A stretch of 64,000 nt of DNA from Paenibacillus macquariensis (GTDB taxonomy: Bacteria; Bacillota; Bacilli; Paenibacillales; Paenibacillaceae), in NCBI RefSeq assembly GCF_900156375.1, contig NZ_FTNK01000004.1, forward strand, positions 401,976-465,975, written 5' to 3'. Below, piece by piece: positions 17,111 through 25,893 of the stretch (position 1 is its first letter; each line of letters starts with the position of its first letter). The position numbers were made by a program, and so were the translations under genes. The notes beneath the pieces are model-generated. The model did no database searches. It was not told where the DNA came from and saw nothing but the letters and a program-made list of their open reading frames with translations.

Positions 17111-17974
17111 ATGCAAGAGTTATATGAGCAGTATAAAGGGCTGCTGTTTACGCTTGCCTACCAACTGACCGGGTCGGCTTCCGATGCGGAGGATGTTGTG
17201 CAGGACGTATTCCTGAAGATAAATGACGTAGATCTGGAGCGTTTGGTTGAACCGAAAGCATATCTGTGCAAAATGGTGACTAATCGCTGTCGGGATTTAC
17301 TCAAATCGGCGCGTAAACGGCGGGAACTGTATTTCGGACAATGGCTTCCCGAGCCCATTCTTACTCCCAATGATGAATCGTTTGAAGCGGTTGTTCGTGA
17401 CGAGCTGTTGTCTTACGCTATGCTCGTGTTGCTTGAAAGGCTATCCCATACGGAACGGGCGGTGTTCGTGCTTCGTGAAGCGCTCGGCTTTGAATATTCA
17501 GATATTGCTGAACTTGTTGACAAAAGTGAAGCGAATTGCCGCAAACTGTTCAGCCGTGCGAGAGGAAAGATGGGGATTACCCTCGATGAGCAGGTCCACT
17601 CAGAAGCGGCGAGCGAAGAGTGGGTCCGTCGATTCCTGAAGGCTCTCGAACTGGGAAACGTGGACACGGTTGTATCCATACTCGCCGAAGATGTCGTGTT
17701 GGTCTCTGATGGAGGGGGCAAAGCGTTCGCCGCCGTCCATCCTATTGAATCGCGCGATCTCGTCGCACGGTTCCTTCTCGGTCTAATTCGTAAGGCTCCT
17801 CATTACGAAGGAGGCGTGCATGTCGAGATGACGGATATAAATGGCCAAACAGGGCTTGTTGTCCGTTCAGGCGAGGGCATCGAAGTTGTTGTGCTGATAC
17901 ACGTTGAGAGAAATGCGATTTGCAACCTATACTTTGTTAGGAATCCGGATAAGCTGAGGCTTTTATTGAAATGA
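17111..17974 (+). CDS. ECF41-family RNA polymerase sigma factor with SnoaL-like tail
   Basis: A 287-residue extracytoplasmic-function sigma factor. Sigma region 2 lies at about residues 1-70 (SASDAEDVVQDVFLKIND, TNRCRDLLKSARKRR) and region 4 at about 105-160 (LSHTERAVFVLREALGFEYS, ANCRKLFSRARGKM). A fused SnoaL-like domain follows from about 175. The three signature motifs of group ECF41 are all present: WLPEP in the linker, DGGGK in the tail domain and NPDKL near the end. In this group the C-terminal domain regulates the sigma factor directly and no anti-sigma gene is found; none is present here either. It shares a transcript with the upstream oxidoreductase. Confidence 0.93.
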   Translation: MQELYEQYKGLLFTLAYQLTGSASDAEDVVQDVFLKINDVDLERLVEPKAYLCKMVTNRCRDLLKSARKRRELYFGQWLPEPILTPNDESFEAVVRDELLSYAMLVLLERLSHTERAVFVLREALGFEYSDIAELVDKSEANCRKLFSRARGKMGITLDEQVHSEAASEEWVRRFLKALELGNVDTVVSILAEDVVLVSDGGGKAFAAVHPIESRDLVARFLLGLIRKAPHYEGGVHVEMTDINGQTGLVVRSGEGIEVVVLIHVERNAICNLYFVRNPDKLRLLLK

Positions 17975-18087
17975 AAAAGAGTATTCGATATGGAGATTCG
18001 TATCGTGCATGGTGGTATAGCGAAAGTTGTGAACAGTAACCACACATGTGGTGTGAGGAAACTGAGACATTGATTTATAGGGATGAC

Positions 18088-18110
18088 TTGGGGACGAAGG
18101 TCGTCCCCAA
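18088..18110. terminator. Hairpin after the sigma-factor gene
   Basis: TTGGGGACGA and TCGTCCCCAA form a perfect ten-pair stem around AGG. No T-run follows, so efficiency as a terminator is uncertain. Confidence 0.5.
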
Positions 18111-18210
18111 AGCATCATAAAGGATCCGAATAGATCATACAACTGATAACATAAACCCTTATTTAACAAGGATATTCGTACAATATCATACTGTAACCTA
18201 CCTCATCTCT

Positions 18211-18259
18211 ATCGCTGGCAGCGATGAGGTCAGGGGAGAGGATCCCCCTAGGCTCCACC
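18211..18259 (+). pseudogene. tRNA-Ala 3' fragment
   Basis: ATCGCTGGCAGCGATGAGGT and the tail CCCCCTAGGCTCCACC match the anticodon arm, T-stem and acceptor end of a tRNA-Ala(GGC). The 5' half is missing and the T loop reads AGAGGAT in place of TTCGATC. It ends in CACC, without the final A of CCA. Confidence 0.75.
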
Positions 18260-18275
18260 TTTAATTTTACCTTTC

Positions 18276-18304
18276 AAACCCTTACTATGTAAGGGTTTTT
18301 TTGT
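18276..18304 (+). terminator. Intrinsic terminator after the tRNA fragment
   Basis: AAACCCTTAC, loop TATG, TAAGGGTTT and further T residues. It presumably served the former tRNA gene. Confidence 0.85.
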
Positions 18305-18387
18305 TTTAGAATATTGCTTTATAGGTTAATGAGTTTATATGGGCGCTACCGACAGGTGTTCACTTTTTTCAGAATATTAAGGATGCA

Positions 18388-18729
18388 TTGGTAGTTGGGG
18401 ATCTAGGAAAAGGGTTCATAAGTAGTTTCTCGTACGGTGTGCTGAGTGCTGCTTTCATGGCAATTGATAACTCCAACATTTTTTATTTGTACAATAACAA
18501 AATAAATATATCTAATATAAGCTCTATAAAAGCCAAAGTATGCCCACGTTGTTTATTGGAACATGAATATATTGGAAAAATTTGGAGTTTAGTAAATGTT
18601 ACGGCTTGTCCGTTTCATCAAATTGAATTGATTAATAAATGTGAAAATTGTAATGAAAATATCTCATGGATTAAATGTATTATTTTCAGATGTAGATGTG
18701 GACATAATCACAAATATTCAACTGAATAA
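18388..18729 (+). pseudogene. tniQ: TniQ fragment (Tn7/Tn5053-type transposition protein)
   Basis: The 113-residue frame holds the TniQ zinc-binding region: VCPRCLLEHEYIGKIWSLVN, then ACPFHQIELINKCENC and a final CRCGH. Full TniQ proteins run to several hundred residues and start with a conserved Ser/Arg region that is missing here. The frame opens with an unsupported TTG. No TniA/TnsB or TniB/TnsC gene is nearby, so this is a stranded remnant of a TniQ-carrying transposon next to a tRNA fragment. Confidence 0.75.
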
Positions 18730-18734
18730 AGAGA

Positions 18735-18779
18735 AAGGATCGTTTCTCTGAGTTTTTTTCTCAAAGAGAATCGATCCTT
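18735..18779. terminator. Long imperfect hairpin between convergent genes
   Basis: AAGGATCG and CGATCCTT enclose a second stem (TTTCTCTGAG with CTCAAAGAGAA) and a T-rich loop. It serves as terminator for the minus-strand AraC gene at 18802 and for anything arriving from the left. Confidence 0.7.
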
Positions 18780-18801
18780 GTTTTGAGTTGGGTTACCTTG
18801 T

Positions 18802-19629
18802 TTATGTCGTACTGTTCCGGTAAGCAGAAGGAGAGACTCCCGTGTTCTTCTTGAAGCTCTTGGAGAAATGCGCCAGCTCCATGCCGACCTGCTCGGCGAT
18901 GCTAGAGATGCTGGAATCAGAATAGGACAGTAGCCGTTTGGCATATTCCATCCGTTTGAGCTGAACATACTGCATCGGGGGGATCCCCACGAATTTTTTG
19001 AAATAAGGAATGAAATAGTTCGGATGCAGGTGCACAATCTCGGCCAAATATTCAACCTCAAGTGGCCAATTCAGGCGTTCATCAATAAGAGTGAGAACAT
19101 CCGCCAGCCTATCCTGGACGTTCGTCTGAATGAATTCCTGCATGAAATCCAGATACCCACCGGATTCCAGGCACAATGCCAGGAGGTTCATCAGTGAGGC
19201 CTGGGTGCGCATCTTGGAGAAGAAATCATTCTCATGAAAATTGGAAATCATCTCTGTAAACATATTCCGTACGGCGTCCTGGTCCGACGCATCGCTGATG
19301 TATAGTTTGTCAGCATCATGAAACAGCGGCCATTCGCCGATACGGGCATCGAAATGGCAATAATAGCGGGTGTACGGATTGTCACGTGATGTATCAGTGG
19401 TCTGCGTGGTGCCTGCTGGCATAATCATTAGCTGCCCGGGCTTCGGATAATAGCGGACTCCGTTGAGCGTCACCATTCCCTCACCTTTGTCGATAAAATA
19501 GAACCGGCCAAAAGCCGGTGTTTCATTGGTGCGATTCCAGCCCGGATATTTGGTGCTGATCTGAGCATAGGACACGTTGACGGTCAGATTCTCTAGCAAA
19601 CCGCTCGTAAGAAGGGAAGGGCGATTCAT
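18802..19629 (-). CDS. AraC-family regulator with cupin sensor
   Basis: A 275-residue regulator. The N-terminal cupin (residues about 20-110: GEGMVTLNGVRYYPKPGQLM) would bind a sugar. The C-terminal pair of AraC HTH motifs covers about 175-272 (VEYLAEIVHLHPNYFIPYFK and SSIAEQVGMELAHFSKSFKK). ATG 19629 has AGGAG eight bases before it. It is divergent from the dehydrogenase/isomerase operon that starts 165 bases away, which it most likely controls. A cre-like site lies in the shared control region. Confidence 0.9.
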   Translation of the reverse strand: MNRPSLLTSGLLENLTVNVSYAQISTKYPGWNRTNETPAFGRFYFIDKGEGMVTLNGVRYYPKPGQLMIMPAGTTQTTDTSRDNPYTRYYCHFDARIGEWPLFHDADKLYISDASDQDAVRNMFTEMISNFHENDFFSKMRTQASLMNLLALCLESGGYLDFMQEFIQTNVQDRLADVLTLIDERLNWPLEVEYLAEIVHLHPNYFIPYFKKFVGIPPMQYVQLKRMEYAKRLLSYSDSSISSIAEQVGMELAHFSKSFKKNTGVSPSAYRNSTT

Positions 19630-19644
19630 CGGCAGCACTCCTAG

Positions 19645-19658
19645 TGAAAGCGTTTTAT
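19645..19658. promoter_or_regulatory. Candidate cre (CcpA) site
   Basis: TGAAAGCGTTTTAT fits the catabolite-responsive-element core TGnAAnCGnTnn, with the last two bases off consensus. It lies in the divergent control region of the AraC gene and the sugar-dehydrogenase operon. Confidence 0.4.
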
Positions 19659-19794
19659 ATCCATTATAGCGAATGTTATCGATTTATCTAATACATCTTA
19701 ATTATTTACAAAAGAATCTTAATTTCAGACATGTTCACTTTCCGATAATTGGTATATCCTCATGTCATACTTATGAAAAAGGAAGTGATCCATT

Positions 19795-20961
19795 ATGACA
19801 GCCGTACGTTATGGAATTATTGGAGTAGGGAATATGGGCCGCGGGCATGCGATCAGCCTGCTGGGTGAGATCAAGGATGCAGAACTGGCGGCGGTTTGCG
19901 ATATTAGCGCTGAGCGTCTGGAATGGGCTGAAGTGAATCTGCCGGAAGGTGTGAAGCGGTACAGCAGTCCTGAAGAGCTGTTTGCCGAAAAGACAGTAGA
20001 TGCCGTACTTATTTCGACACCACATTATGATCACCCTACGCTTGCCATAGAAGCTCTTAACGCAGGATATCATGTCCTGATCGAGAAGCCTGCTGGTGTA
20101 TACACCAAGGCTGTTCAAGAAATGAACGACACCGCTGCGGCTCATCCCGAGCTCAAATTCGGAATTATGTACAACCAGCGGACGAACCCGCTCTATCAGA
20201 AGCTGAGAGAACTGATTCAATCCGGCGAGCTTGGTGAAATTCGCCGCACGAACTGGATCATCACAGACTGGTATAGAACACAGAACTATTACAACTCCGG
20301 CGGCTGGCGAGCGACTTGGGGTGGAGAAGGCGGAGGCGTGTTGCTGAATCAGGACCCGCACCAGCTCGATCTGTGGCAGTGGACGATTGGGATGATGCCC
20401 AAGCGTGTACGTGCATTCTGCCATTTCGGCAAGTACCGGAATATCGAGGTTGAAGATGATGTAACCGCTTATGTGGAGTATGAGAATGGCGCTACTGGCC
20501 TATTCATTACGACAACGGGTGAAGCACCCGGAACAAACCGTTTCGAGATTAATGGTGACAACGGGAAAATCGTAGTAGAGAACGGCTCTCTGACCTTCTG
20601 GCGTCTGCGCACACCTGAGTCTAAATTCAACGCTGAGTTTACGGGTGGTTTCGGAAATCCGGAATGCTGGAAATGTGAAATTCCAGTGGAGAAGGCCGAC
20701 GGCGATCAGCACAAAGGCATTCTGCGGAATTTTACCCAAGCGATCCTGCATGACGAACCGCTGCTGGCACCGGGTGAAGAAGGCATCCATGGCCTGACGC
20801 TTTCCAATGCGATGTATCTATCTTCATGGACCGACAACTGGGTAGACCTACCGATTGATGCCGAGTTATTCCATGAGAAGTTGACCGAGAAGATAAAGAA
20901 TTCTACCTTTCAAAAGGAAGCATCCGAGGACAAGGCTCTCGAAGTAAGAGGAACCCATTAA
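19795..20961 (+). CDS. Gfo/Idh/MocA-family oxidoreductase, first operon gene
   Basis: A 388-residue NAD(P)-dependent sugar dehydrogenase. The N-terminal Rossmann motif is GIIGVGNMGRGHA, the family hallmark EKPAG lies near residue 99, and the substrate-side motif is GGGVLLNQDPHQLDLWQW near residue 180. It probably oxidises a sugar, inositol or glycoside hydroxyl. It heads a four-gene operon containing three such enzymes plus a sugar isomerase. RBS GGAAG precedes ATG 19795. The exact substrate cannot be told from sequence. Confidence 0.92.
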   Translation: MTAVRYGIIGVGNMGRGHAISLLGEIKDAELAAVCDISAERLEWAEVNLPEGVKRYSSPEELFAEKTVDAVLISTPHYDHPTLAIEALNAGYHVLIEKPAGVYTKAVQEMNDTAAAHPELKFGIMYNQRTNPLYQKLRELIQSGELGEIRRTNWIITDWYRTQNYYNSGGWRATWGGEGGGVLLNQDPHQLDLWQWTIGMMPKRVRAFCHFGKYRNIEVEDDVTAYVEYENGATGLFITTTGEAPGTNRFEINGDNGKIVVENGSLTFWRLRTPESKFNAEFTGGFGNPECWKCEIPVEKADGDQHKGILRNFTQAILHDEPLLAPGEEGIHGLTLSNAMYLSSWTDNWVDLPIDAELFHEKLTEKIKNSTFQKEASEDKALEVRGTH

Positions 20962-20990
20962 TCAACCATAGATACAGGAGATGATCTCAG

Positions 20991-21770
20991 ATGCAACATT
21001 CCAATATCGCTGTTCAAATGTATACCCTTAGGGATTTTTCCCAGACGCCCGAAGAGCTAAGAACGACTTTTCAAAAGGTGGCGGCCATCGGGTATACTGC
21101 TGCTCAAGTGTCCGGCATTGGGCCGATTGACCCGGTTCTAGTCAAGGAATATGCCGACGAAAGCGGCCTGAAGATTTGTGCAACTCATGTTCCGTGGAAT
21201 AGGCTGGAGAATGATCTGGACGCGCAGGCCCGGCAACATCAGCTGTGGGATTGCAAGTATGTCGGTATCGGCGGATTGCCGGATGAATACCGCACCAGTC
21301 AGCAAGGTTTTCGTACCTTTGCTAAGCAGGCATCGGAAATCGCGTATCGACTCAAGGAACAGTATGGTTTGCAATTCATTTATCATAATCATGATTTTGA
21401 ATTTGAACGTTTGGATGGCGTAACGGGAATGGACATCCTTCTGAACGAGTCGAATCCTGAGACTTTCGGTTTTGAACTAGACTTGTACTGGGCACAATCT
21501 GGTGGGGCCGACCCTATCGAATGGACGCGCAAGTTAGAAGGGCGGATGCAGGTCGTTCACCTTAAAGATATGGCTATCGTGAATAGAAGACAGTCTTTTG
21601 CCGAGTTGGGTGAAGGGAATATGAACTACAAGGGAATATTAGATGCTTGCCGTGAGACTGGTGTGGAATGGTATGTGGTCGAACAGGATGTATGCCTTCG
21701 TGACCCCTTTGAGAGTGTCTCGATCAGCCTTGATTATTTGAGACGCTACATCCAGGAGAGCACGAAATGA
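20991..21770 (+). CDS. Sugar-phosphate isomerase/epimerase (AP-endonuclease 2 fold)
   Basis: A 259-residue TIM-barrel protein of the xylose-isomerase-like family. It begins QHSNIAVQMYTLRDF and shows the metal-ligand motifs FIYHNHDFEF near residue 128, ELDLYWAQSGG near 160, VVHLKDM near 187 and VVEQD near 226. The family includes IolE/IolI-type dehydratases and isomerases and 3-keto-sugar epimerases. It sits between Gfo/Idh/MocA dehydrogenases, the usual arrangement in inositol- or keto-sugar catabolism. Its stop overlaps the next start (ATGA). Confidence 0.9.
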   Translation: MQHSNIAVQMYTLRDFSQTPEELRTTFQKVAAIGYTAAQVSGIGPIDPVLVKEYADESGLKICATHVPWNRLENDLDAQARQHQLWDCKYVGIGGLPDEYRTSQQGFRTFAKQASEIAYRLKEQYGLQFIYHNHDFEFERLDGVTGMDILLNESNPETFGFELDLYWAQSGGADPIEWTRKLEGRMQVVHLKDMAIVNRRQSFAELGEGNMNYKGILDACRETGVEWYVVEQDVCLRDPFESVSISLDYLRRYIQESTK

Positions 21771-22855
21771 GTCGTAAGGACGGGATGAATTATGCGCCCC
21801 GCCACGAAGCTAAACCGGTAGTACAGGCGGGGTCGTTCGTCATAGCGGCCATGGCACTGAACCACGGTCATATCTACGGCATGTGCAACGGTCTAATGGA
21901 AGCAGGGGCGCAGCTGAAATGGGTCTATGATCCAGATCCAGCAAAGGTGAAACACTTCATGGACACATACCCTGGTGTAAAAGCTGCCCGGTCAGCGGAA
22001 GAGGTTCTAGAAGATCCCACTGTCCATCTCATTGCCGCGGCAGCAATTCCCTCGGAGCGGGCAGCGCTTGGCATGAAAGTGATGGCGCATGGCAAGGATT
22101 ACTTCACGGATAAGACCCCATTCACGTCTCTAGAACAGCTAGAGGCAGCCCGACTCCAAGTGGAACGGACCAAGCAGAAGTATATGGTTTATTTCAGTGA
22201 ACGACTGCATGTAGAAAGCGCAGTTTATGCCTGACAGCTAATCCGCGAAGGACGGATCGGTCGGGTGCTTCAGGTGATTGGCTTAGGACCGCACCGACTG
22301 GATGCGCCAAGCCGTCCAGACTGGTTCTTCAATCGTAAGCAATACGGAGGTATTCTTTGCGACATTGGCAGCCACCAGATTGAGCAGTTTCTATATTATG
22401 CTGGCTGTAAGTCGGCCGAGGTACTCCACAGCAAAGTGGCAAATTACAATAATGCGGGTTATCCCGAACTGGAAGATTTCGGCGATGCGACGCTTGTTGG
22501 CGACAACGGCGCAACTCAGTATTTCCGCGTGGACTGGTTTACACCTGAGGGGCTGGGCACTTGGGGAGACGGTCGTACTATGATTCTGGGGACAGAAGGT
22601 TACATTGAGCTGCGGAAATATACTGACCTCGGCCGTCTCAATACAGGTGACCATGTCTTTTGGGCCGATGCGAAAGGTGAGCATTACGAGCATGTTGCGG
22701 GCAAGATCGGATTTCCATTCTTCGGTGAGCTGATTCTGGATTGTCTTAACCGGACGGAATTGGCGATGACCCAGGAGCATGCCTTCAAGGCTGCAGAGCT
22801 GTGTCTGATCGCACAAGCCCAGTCGATCAATCTAACACCGGATCAATTACGTTAG
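21767..22855 (+). pseudogene. Gfo/Idh/MocA oxidoreductase interrupted by one in-frame TGA
   Basis: The frame from ATG 21767 runs 155 codons to TGA at 22232-22234, and the same frame continues without a break to 22855 (362 codons in all). Both halves belong to one enzyme: the Rossmann half (DPDPAKVKHFMDTYPGVKAA, ERLHVESAVYA) and the substrate half (GGILCDIGSHQIEQFLYYAG, TMILGTEGYIELRKY). The TGA replaces one residue, probably Gly, in the YA-x-QLI stretch of the family. No other lesion is visible, so the mutation is recent, or the codon is read through at some level. Confidence 0.85.
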
Positions 22856-22883
22856 CGCAGCAGCGCAGAAAGAAGAGCAAAAG

Positions 22884-23894
22884 ATGAACAACACTAAAAA
22901 ATTAGGTGCAGCGATTATCGGCTGCGGCACTATTTTTCCTTTGCATGCCAAAGCACTGGCCAATCTTCAGGGTGTGGAGCTTCTTGCTGTTGCTGATAAC
23001 GATCTATCAAAGGCAGAGCAGAAGGGACTGGAATTGGGATGCTCGGCAACCGATGATTACCGTACGATTGTCGAAAGAGACGATATTGATGTAGTGCATT
23101 TATGCACTCCGCATCATCTTCATGCTGAAATGGCTATCGAACTGCTTAAGGCAGGCAAGCATGTGCTTACTGAAAAACCTTTGGCTGCGAATCTGGACTC
23201 GGCTCGCCGCATGCTGGAGGCAGCCGCAAATAGCAAGGGGCAGCTTGGCGTAGTATTCCAAAACCGTTACAATGATCCATCTGTCCACATCAAACAGACG
23301 ATCGAATCAGGCGAATTGGGAAGGCTGATCTGCTTGAAAGGCGTCGTCACCTGGCACAGGGATGAAGTCTATTACCGATCTAGTAATTGGAGAGGGCGCT
23401 GGGCCACCGAAGGCGGCGGGGTACTCATGAATCAGACCATCCATACCCTGGATCTACTTCAATGGTTCGGGGGGAATATCGCTACGGTGCAAGGCAGTGT
23501 GACAACGGATGTTCTGGATGGCGTAATCGAGGTTGAGGACTCAGCCCATGCCTGCATTGAGTTTAGCAATAAGGCTAGAGCGCTTTTCTATGGAACGAAT
23601 GCTTACTTGGTGAATTCACCAGTTGAACTGGAAGTAGTCTTCGAGCATGGAACCCTACTGCAACGTAGAGATAGCCTGTATCTCTGGAAGGATGAACAGG
23701 AGACTCTTATATGTGATCCGGCATCGAGATCGTTCGGAGCTAAATCCTATTGGGGTACCGGACATTTCCTACTGATTGAGGATTTCTACAACCATATCCG
23801 CGAGAATCGCAGGTTCTGGATCGACGGCGAAGAGGGATTCAAGGCGCTGAAGTTGGCGATGGATATTTATAGCTCATCCAAAGCAAGGTCATAG
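22884..23894 (+). CDS. Gfo/Idh/MocA-family oxidoreductase, last operon gene
   Basis: A 336-residue NAD(P)-dependent sugar dehydrogenase: Rossmann motif AAIIGCGTIFPLHAKAL, EKPLA near residue 97 and GGGVLMNQTIHTLDLLQWF near residue 178. It starts 28 bases after the TGA-interrupted paralogue and closes the operon. About 25 bases after its stop the sequence changes to unrelated minus-strand remnants, so any further operon genes were lost or never present. Confidence 0.92.
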   Translation: MNNTKKLGAAIIGCGTIFPLHAKALANLQGVELLAVADNDLSKAEQKGLELGCSATDDYRTIVERDDIDVVHLCTPHHLHAEMAIELLKAGKHVLTEKPLAANLDSARRMLEAAANSKGQLGVVFQNRYNDPSVHIKQTIESGELGRLICLKGVVTWHRDEVYYRSSNWRGRWATEGGGVLMNQTIHTLDLLQWFGGNIATVQGSVTTDVLDGVIEVEDSAHACIEFSNKARALFYGTNAYLVNSPVELEVVFEHGTLLQRRDSLYLWKDEQETLICDPASRSFGAKSYWGTGHFLLIEDFYNHIRENRRFWIDGEEGFKALKLAMDIYSSSKARS

Positions 23895-24117
23895 AATGAA
23901 AAAGGACACGATCGAAATTGCTTAATGCCCAGCGATGTTCAGAATGACAGTAAATAACCTTCTTCTCGGTTATCGCCCTCTCGGGATGCTCACATGCGAA
24001 CTTATATGCAACAAGGGGTTCGAGTCTTGTTCCCCTATTCGGCAGCTTCACCCCTTCATAGGATAAATTCTCAGTTTCAATTAGAATTTCTGCATGGAAC
24101 TTTAATGCTGTTGCCAT
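23839..24117 (-). pseudogene. Unrecognised small protein downstream of the radC tail, 3'-truncated
   Basis: ATG 24117 (GGAGG 11 bases upstream) opens a frame reading ATALKFHAEILIETENLSYE then KLPNRGTRLEPLVAYKF and CEHPERAITEKKVIYCHSEH. This looks like genuine protein for about 70 residues. Its last part is antisense to the dehydrogenase gene, which indicates that the natural 3' end was cut at about 23900. It is read in the same direction as, and directly after, the radC remnant. Family unknown. Confidence 0.45.
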
Positions 24118-24163
24118 AGTTATAGTAGCCTCCCCAAATAAAATGAGGATTAATGTGTATGAT

Positions 24164-24325
24164 TCACATTAACCCTCGTTCTTTCAAACTGATATATTTT
24201 TGATGGCCGATGACGATGTGGTCGAGAACTTCTATACCTATGATCGTTCCGGCTTCCTTTAAGCGATTTGTGGTTGAAATATCTTGGGGGCTTGGATCTG
24301 GATTTCCGCTAGGATGATTAGGCGA
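24164..24325 (-). pseudogene. radC: radC C-terminal fragment (JAMM domain)
   Basis: Minus strand: [13 protein letters not shown] then [20 protein letters not shown], a near-consensus end of RadC, including the JAMM metalloprotease motif HPSG-x(7)-D. About 50 of the usual 220 or so residues remain. The upstream end is cut exactly where the 165-bp duplicate of the response-regulator tail begins (about 24320-24327). radC is the classic insertion target of Tn554-family elements, which is relevant to the recombinase element 19 kb away, but no such junction is visible here. Confidence 0.85.
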
Positions 24326-24486
24326 CTGGAGTGAGTCCAATTCAGTTCATGAGATCGGTTTCTAAATAGCCTAAAACTATATCATGATTTCGAATGTTTT
24401 ATCATTCTGACCTTTTATCGGAAGGGCTATAATATAAGCAGCAGATGAGTAATAGCCTGCATCAAAAAAAGAATAGGGGAAAATGT
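24320..24486 (+). repeat. 165-bp direct repeat, copy 1
   Basis: About 95% identical to 31405-31569. It contains the last 16 codons of a YesN-type response regulator ([18 protein letters not shown] reading) and the following untranslated region. Joined to radC debris on its left side. Confidence 0.9.
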
Positions 24487-25059
24487 CATAGTCATTGATC
24501 TTCTGACTGAACAAGTGGTAACTGGCAGCTATCAAGAAATCCAAATTATTGTCATTAACTTATAAGTAGCGGGAGGATAGGATGGAAAAATAAATAATAA
24601 GGTTTATTTACCTGCCGAATGACCTCTGGCCTTGATAATTGACCATTGTTCTCACCTCTACAATCATGGTAGAGATGACTCATTATACTTTGCCCAGATA
24701 ATTTTCAAATTTAACTTACTCCACATATTCAGTTTATTGAGAAAATAAGCAGTACTCCTGCCCCACGGTGATAGGTCTTTATGGTCATATACTAGATAGA
24801 GGCTCGGAATTAGATGGTCCGCTATGAATTATGCCAAGAGCGACGGGGAAGTCGAGTCTACTCTGAATAAAACGATTGAAGAGAAGAATAAGCTAAAATT
24901 CCCTAAAGTACTCGAATTAGTTCAGAAGAAGTGGCAGCATAATCTGAATAAAATGAACGGCCTATAGTTTCTTAGTGGGTGGTATAGTATACTAATTTAG
25001 TATACTATATACATTTAATTGATAATTTTACCCATTTTTTTAAAATATATATCATGGAA
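24487..25059. other. Gene debris
   Basis: No intact gene. A 47-codon frame at 24824-24967 (starts MNYAKSDGEVESTLNKTIEE) may be the tail of a lost gene, not recognised. A small hairpin (CTCTAC/GTAGAG) lies near 24657-24676. Confidence 0.4.
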
Positions 25060-25849
25060 AAACGTTCGCAGCTACTGTCAGTTACAATCCTGACCTCATT
25101 CATGACAGTCTGGAACAGCTGTTCGAATTGGTGCAGAATCTTAAGAAAATGGTGTTGTTTACAACCTTGATCTGTATGCGCTTTCAAAGACTAGCTTTTT
25201 CCTGTATTCGCTTTCTCTCAGAGTATTTAAGGAAGGGGATTTTGCGAAGCGCATTCAGGATACCGACTCGGATTAGTTCGCTCAAATTTCTACGATTCAA
25301 TGAGACGGCTGAGAATATAGAAGACCTCATCCAGGAGGTCTATATTACCATCTTTCAGAAGTAAGAAGCCGATCTGGAATCGCTTCAGGCTCAAATTAAA
25401 CCGCACTTTTTGTACAATACGTTATCTTCGATCAGCAGGCTCGCCCGTTTAGGAGAAACGGAGAAGCTTTACCAAATGGTCAGCGTGCTAGCAACGTTCT
25501 ACCGTCTTACCCTGGTTGAGGGGGAATCTATCATCCCGATTCGCGAGGAACTCCGGCAGGTCCGATCTAATATTGGCATACATAAGATAAAGCATCTAGA
25601 CAGGCTTGCCGTTAACTTTGATAATCAATTCTCTGTCTTGGAATACATACCGTAAAGTTGATTTTGCAACTGTTTGTTGCTCTGAAGCATGCCATGTTCG
25701 AAGAGCCTCTTCATATCCGGCGTTGCTCAAGCTGCAATTTGGAGAATCATTTGGGTATCACGATTCAGAGCGAATTGGGCTTTGGAACGACGGTTCAGAT
25801 TGCCATTCCGTTATACCGGGAGATGCCTGTTGAAAGTGAAATCAGCTAA
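25060..25849 (+). pseudogene. YesM-type sensor histidine kinase, decayed
   Basis: Pieces of one kinase appear in order but in shifting frames. A HAMP region reads LRVFKEGDFAKRIQDTDSD, then a TAG, then FAQIS; after a frame change comes FNETAENIEDLIQEVY. A TAA at 25362 is followed in frame by EADLESLQAQIKPHFLYNTL (phospho-acceptor His) and later IREELRQVRSN. The ATPase G-box end QSELGFGTTVQIAIPLY is in another frame at about 25770-25820. At least two nonsense changes and two frameshifts make it dead. It presumably once controlled the GH35 gene that follows. Confidence 0.85.
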
Positions 25850-25893
25850 AGGATTCATACACGAATCTAAATCATAAATTAACGGAGGGTTAT

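Noticed and set aside
19771..20424. 217-codon minus-strand frame
   Set aside because: Exact shadow of the Gfo/Idh/MocA gene on the other strand, which has clear family motifs and a proper start.
22232..22234. Selenocysteine codon
   Set aside because: Gfo/Idh/MocA enzymes have no Sec at this surface position and no SECIS-like hairpin is obvious after the TGA.
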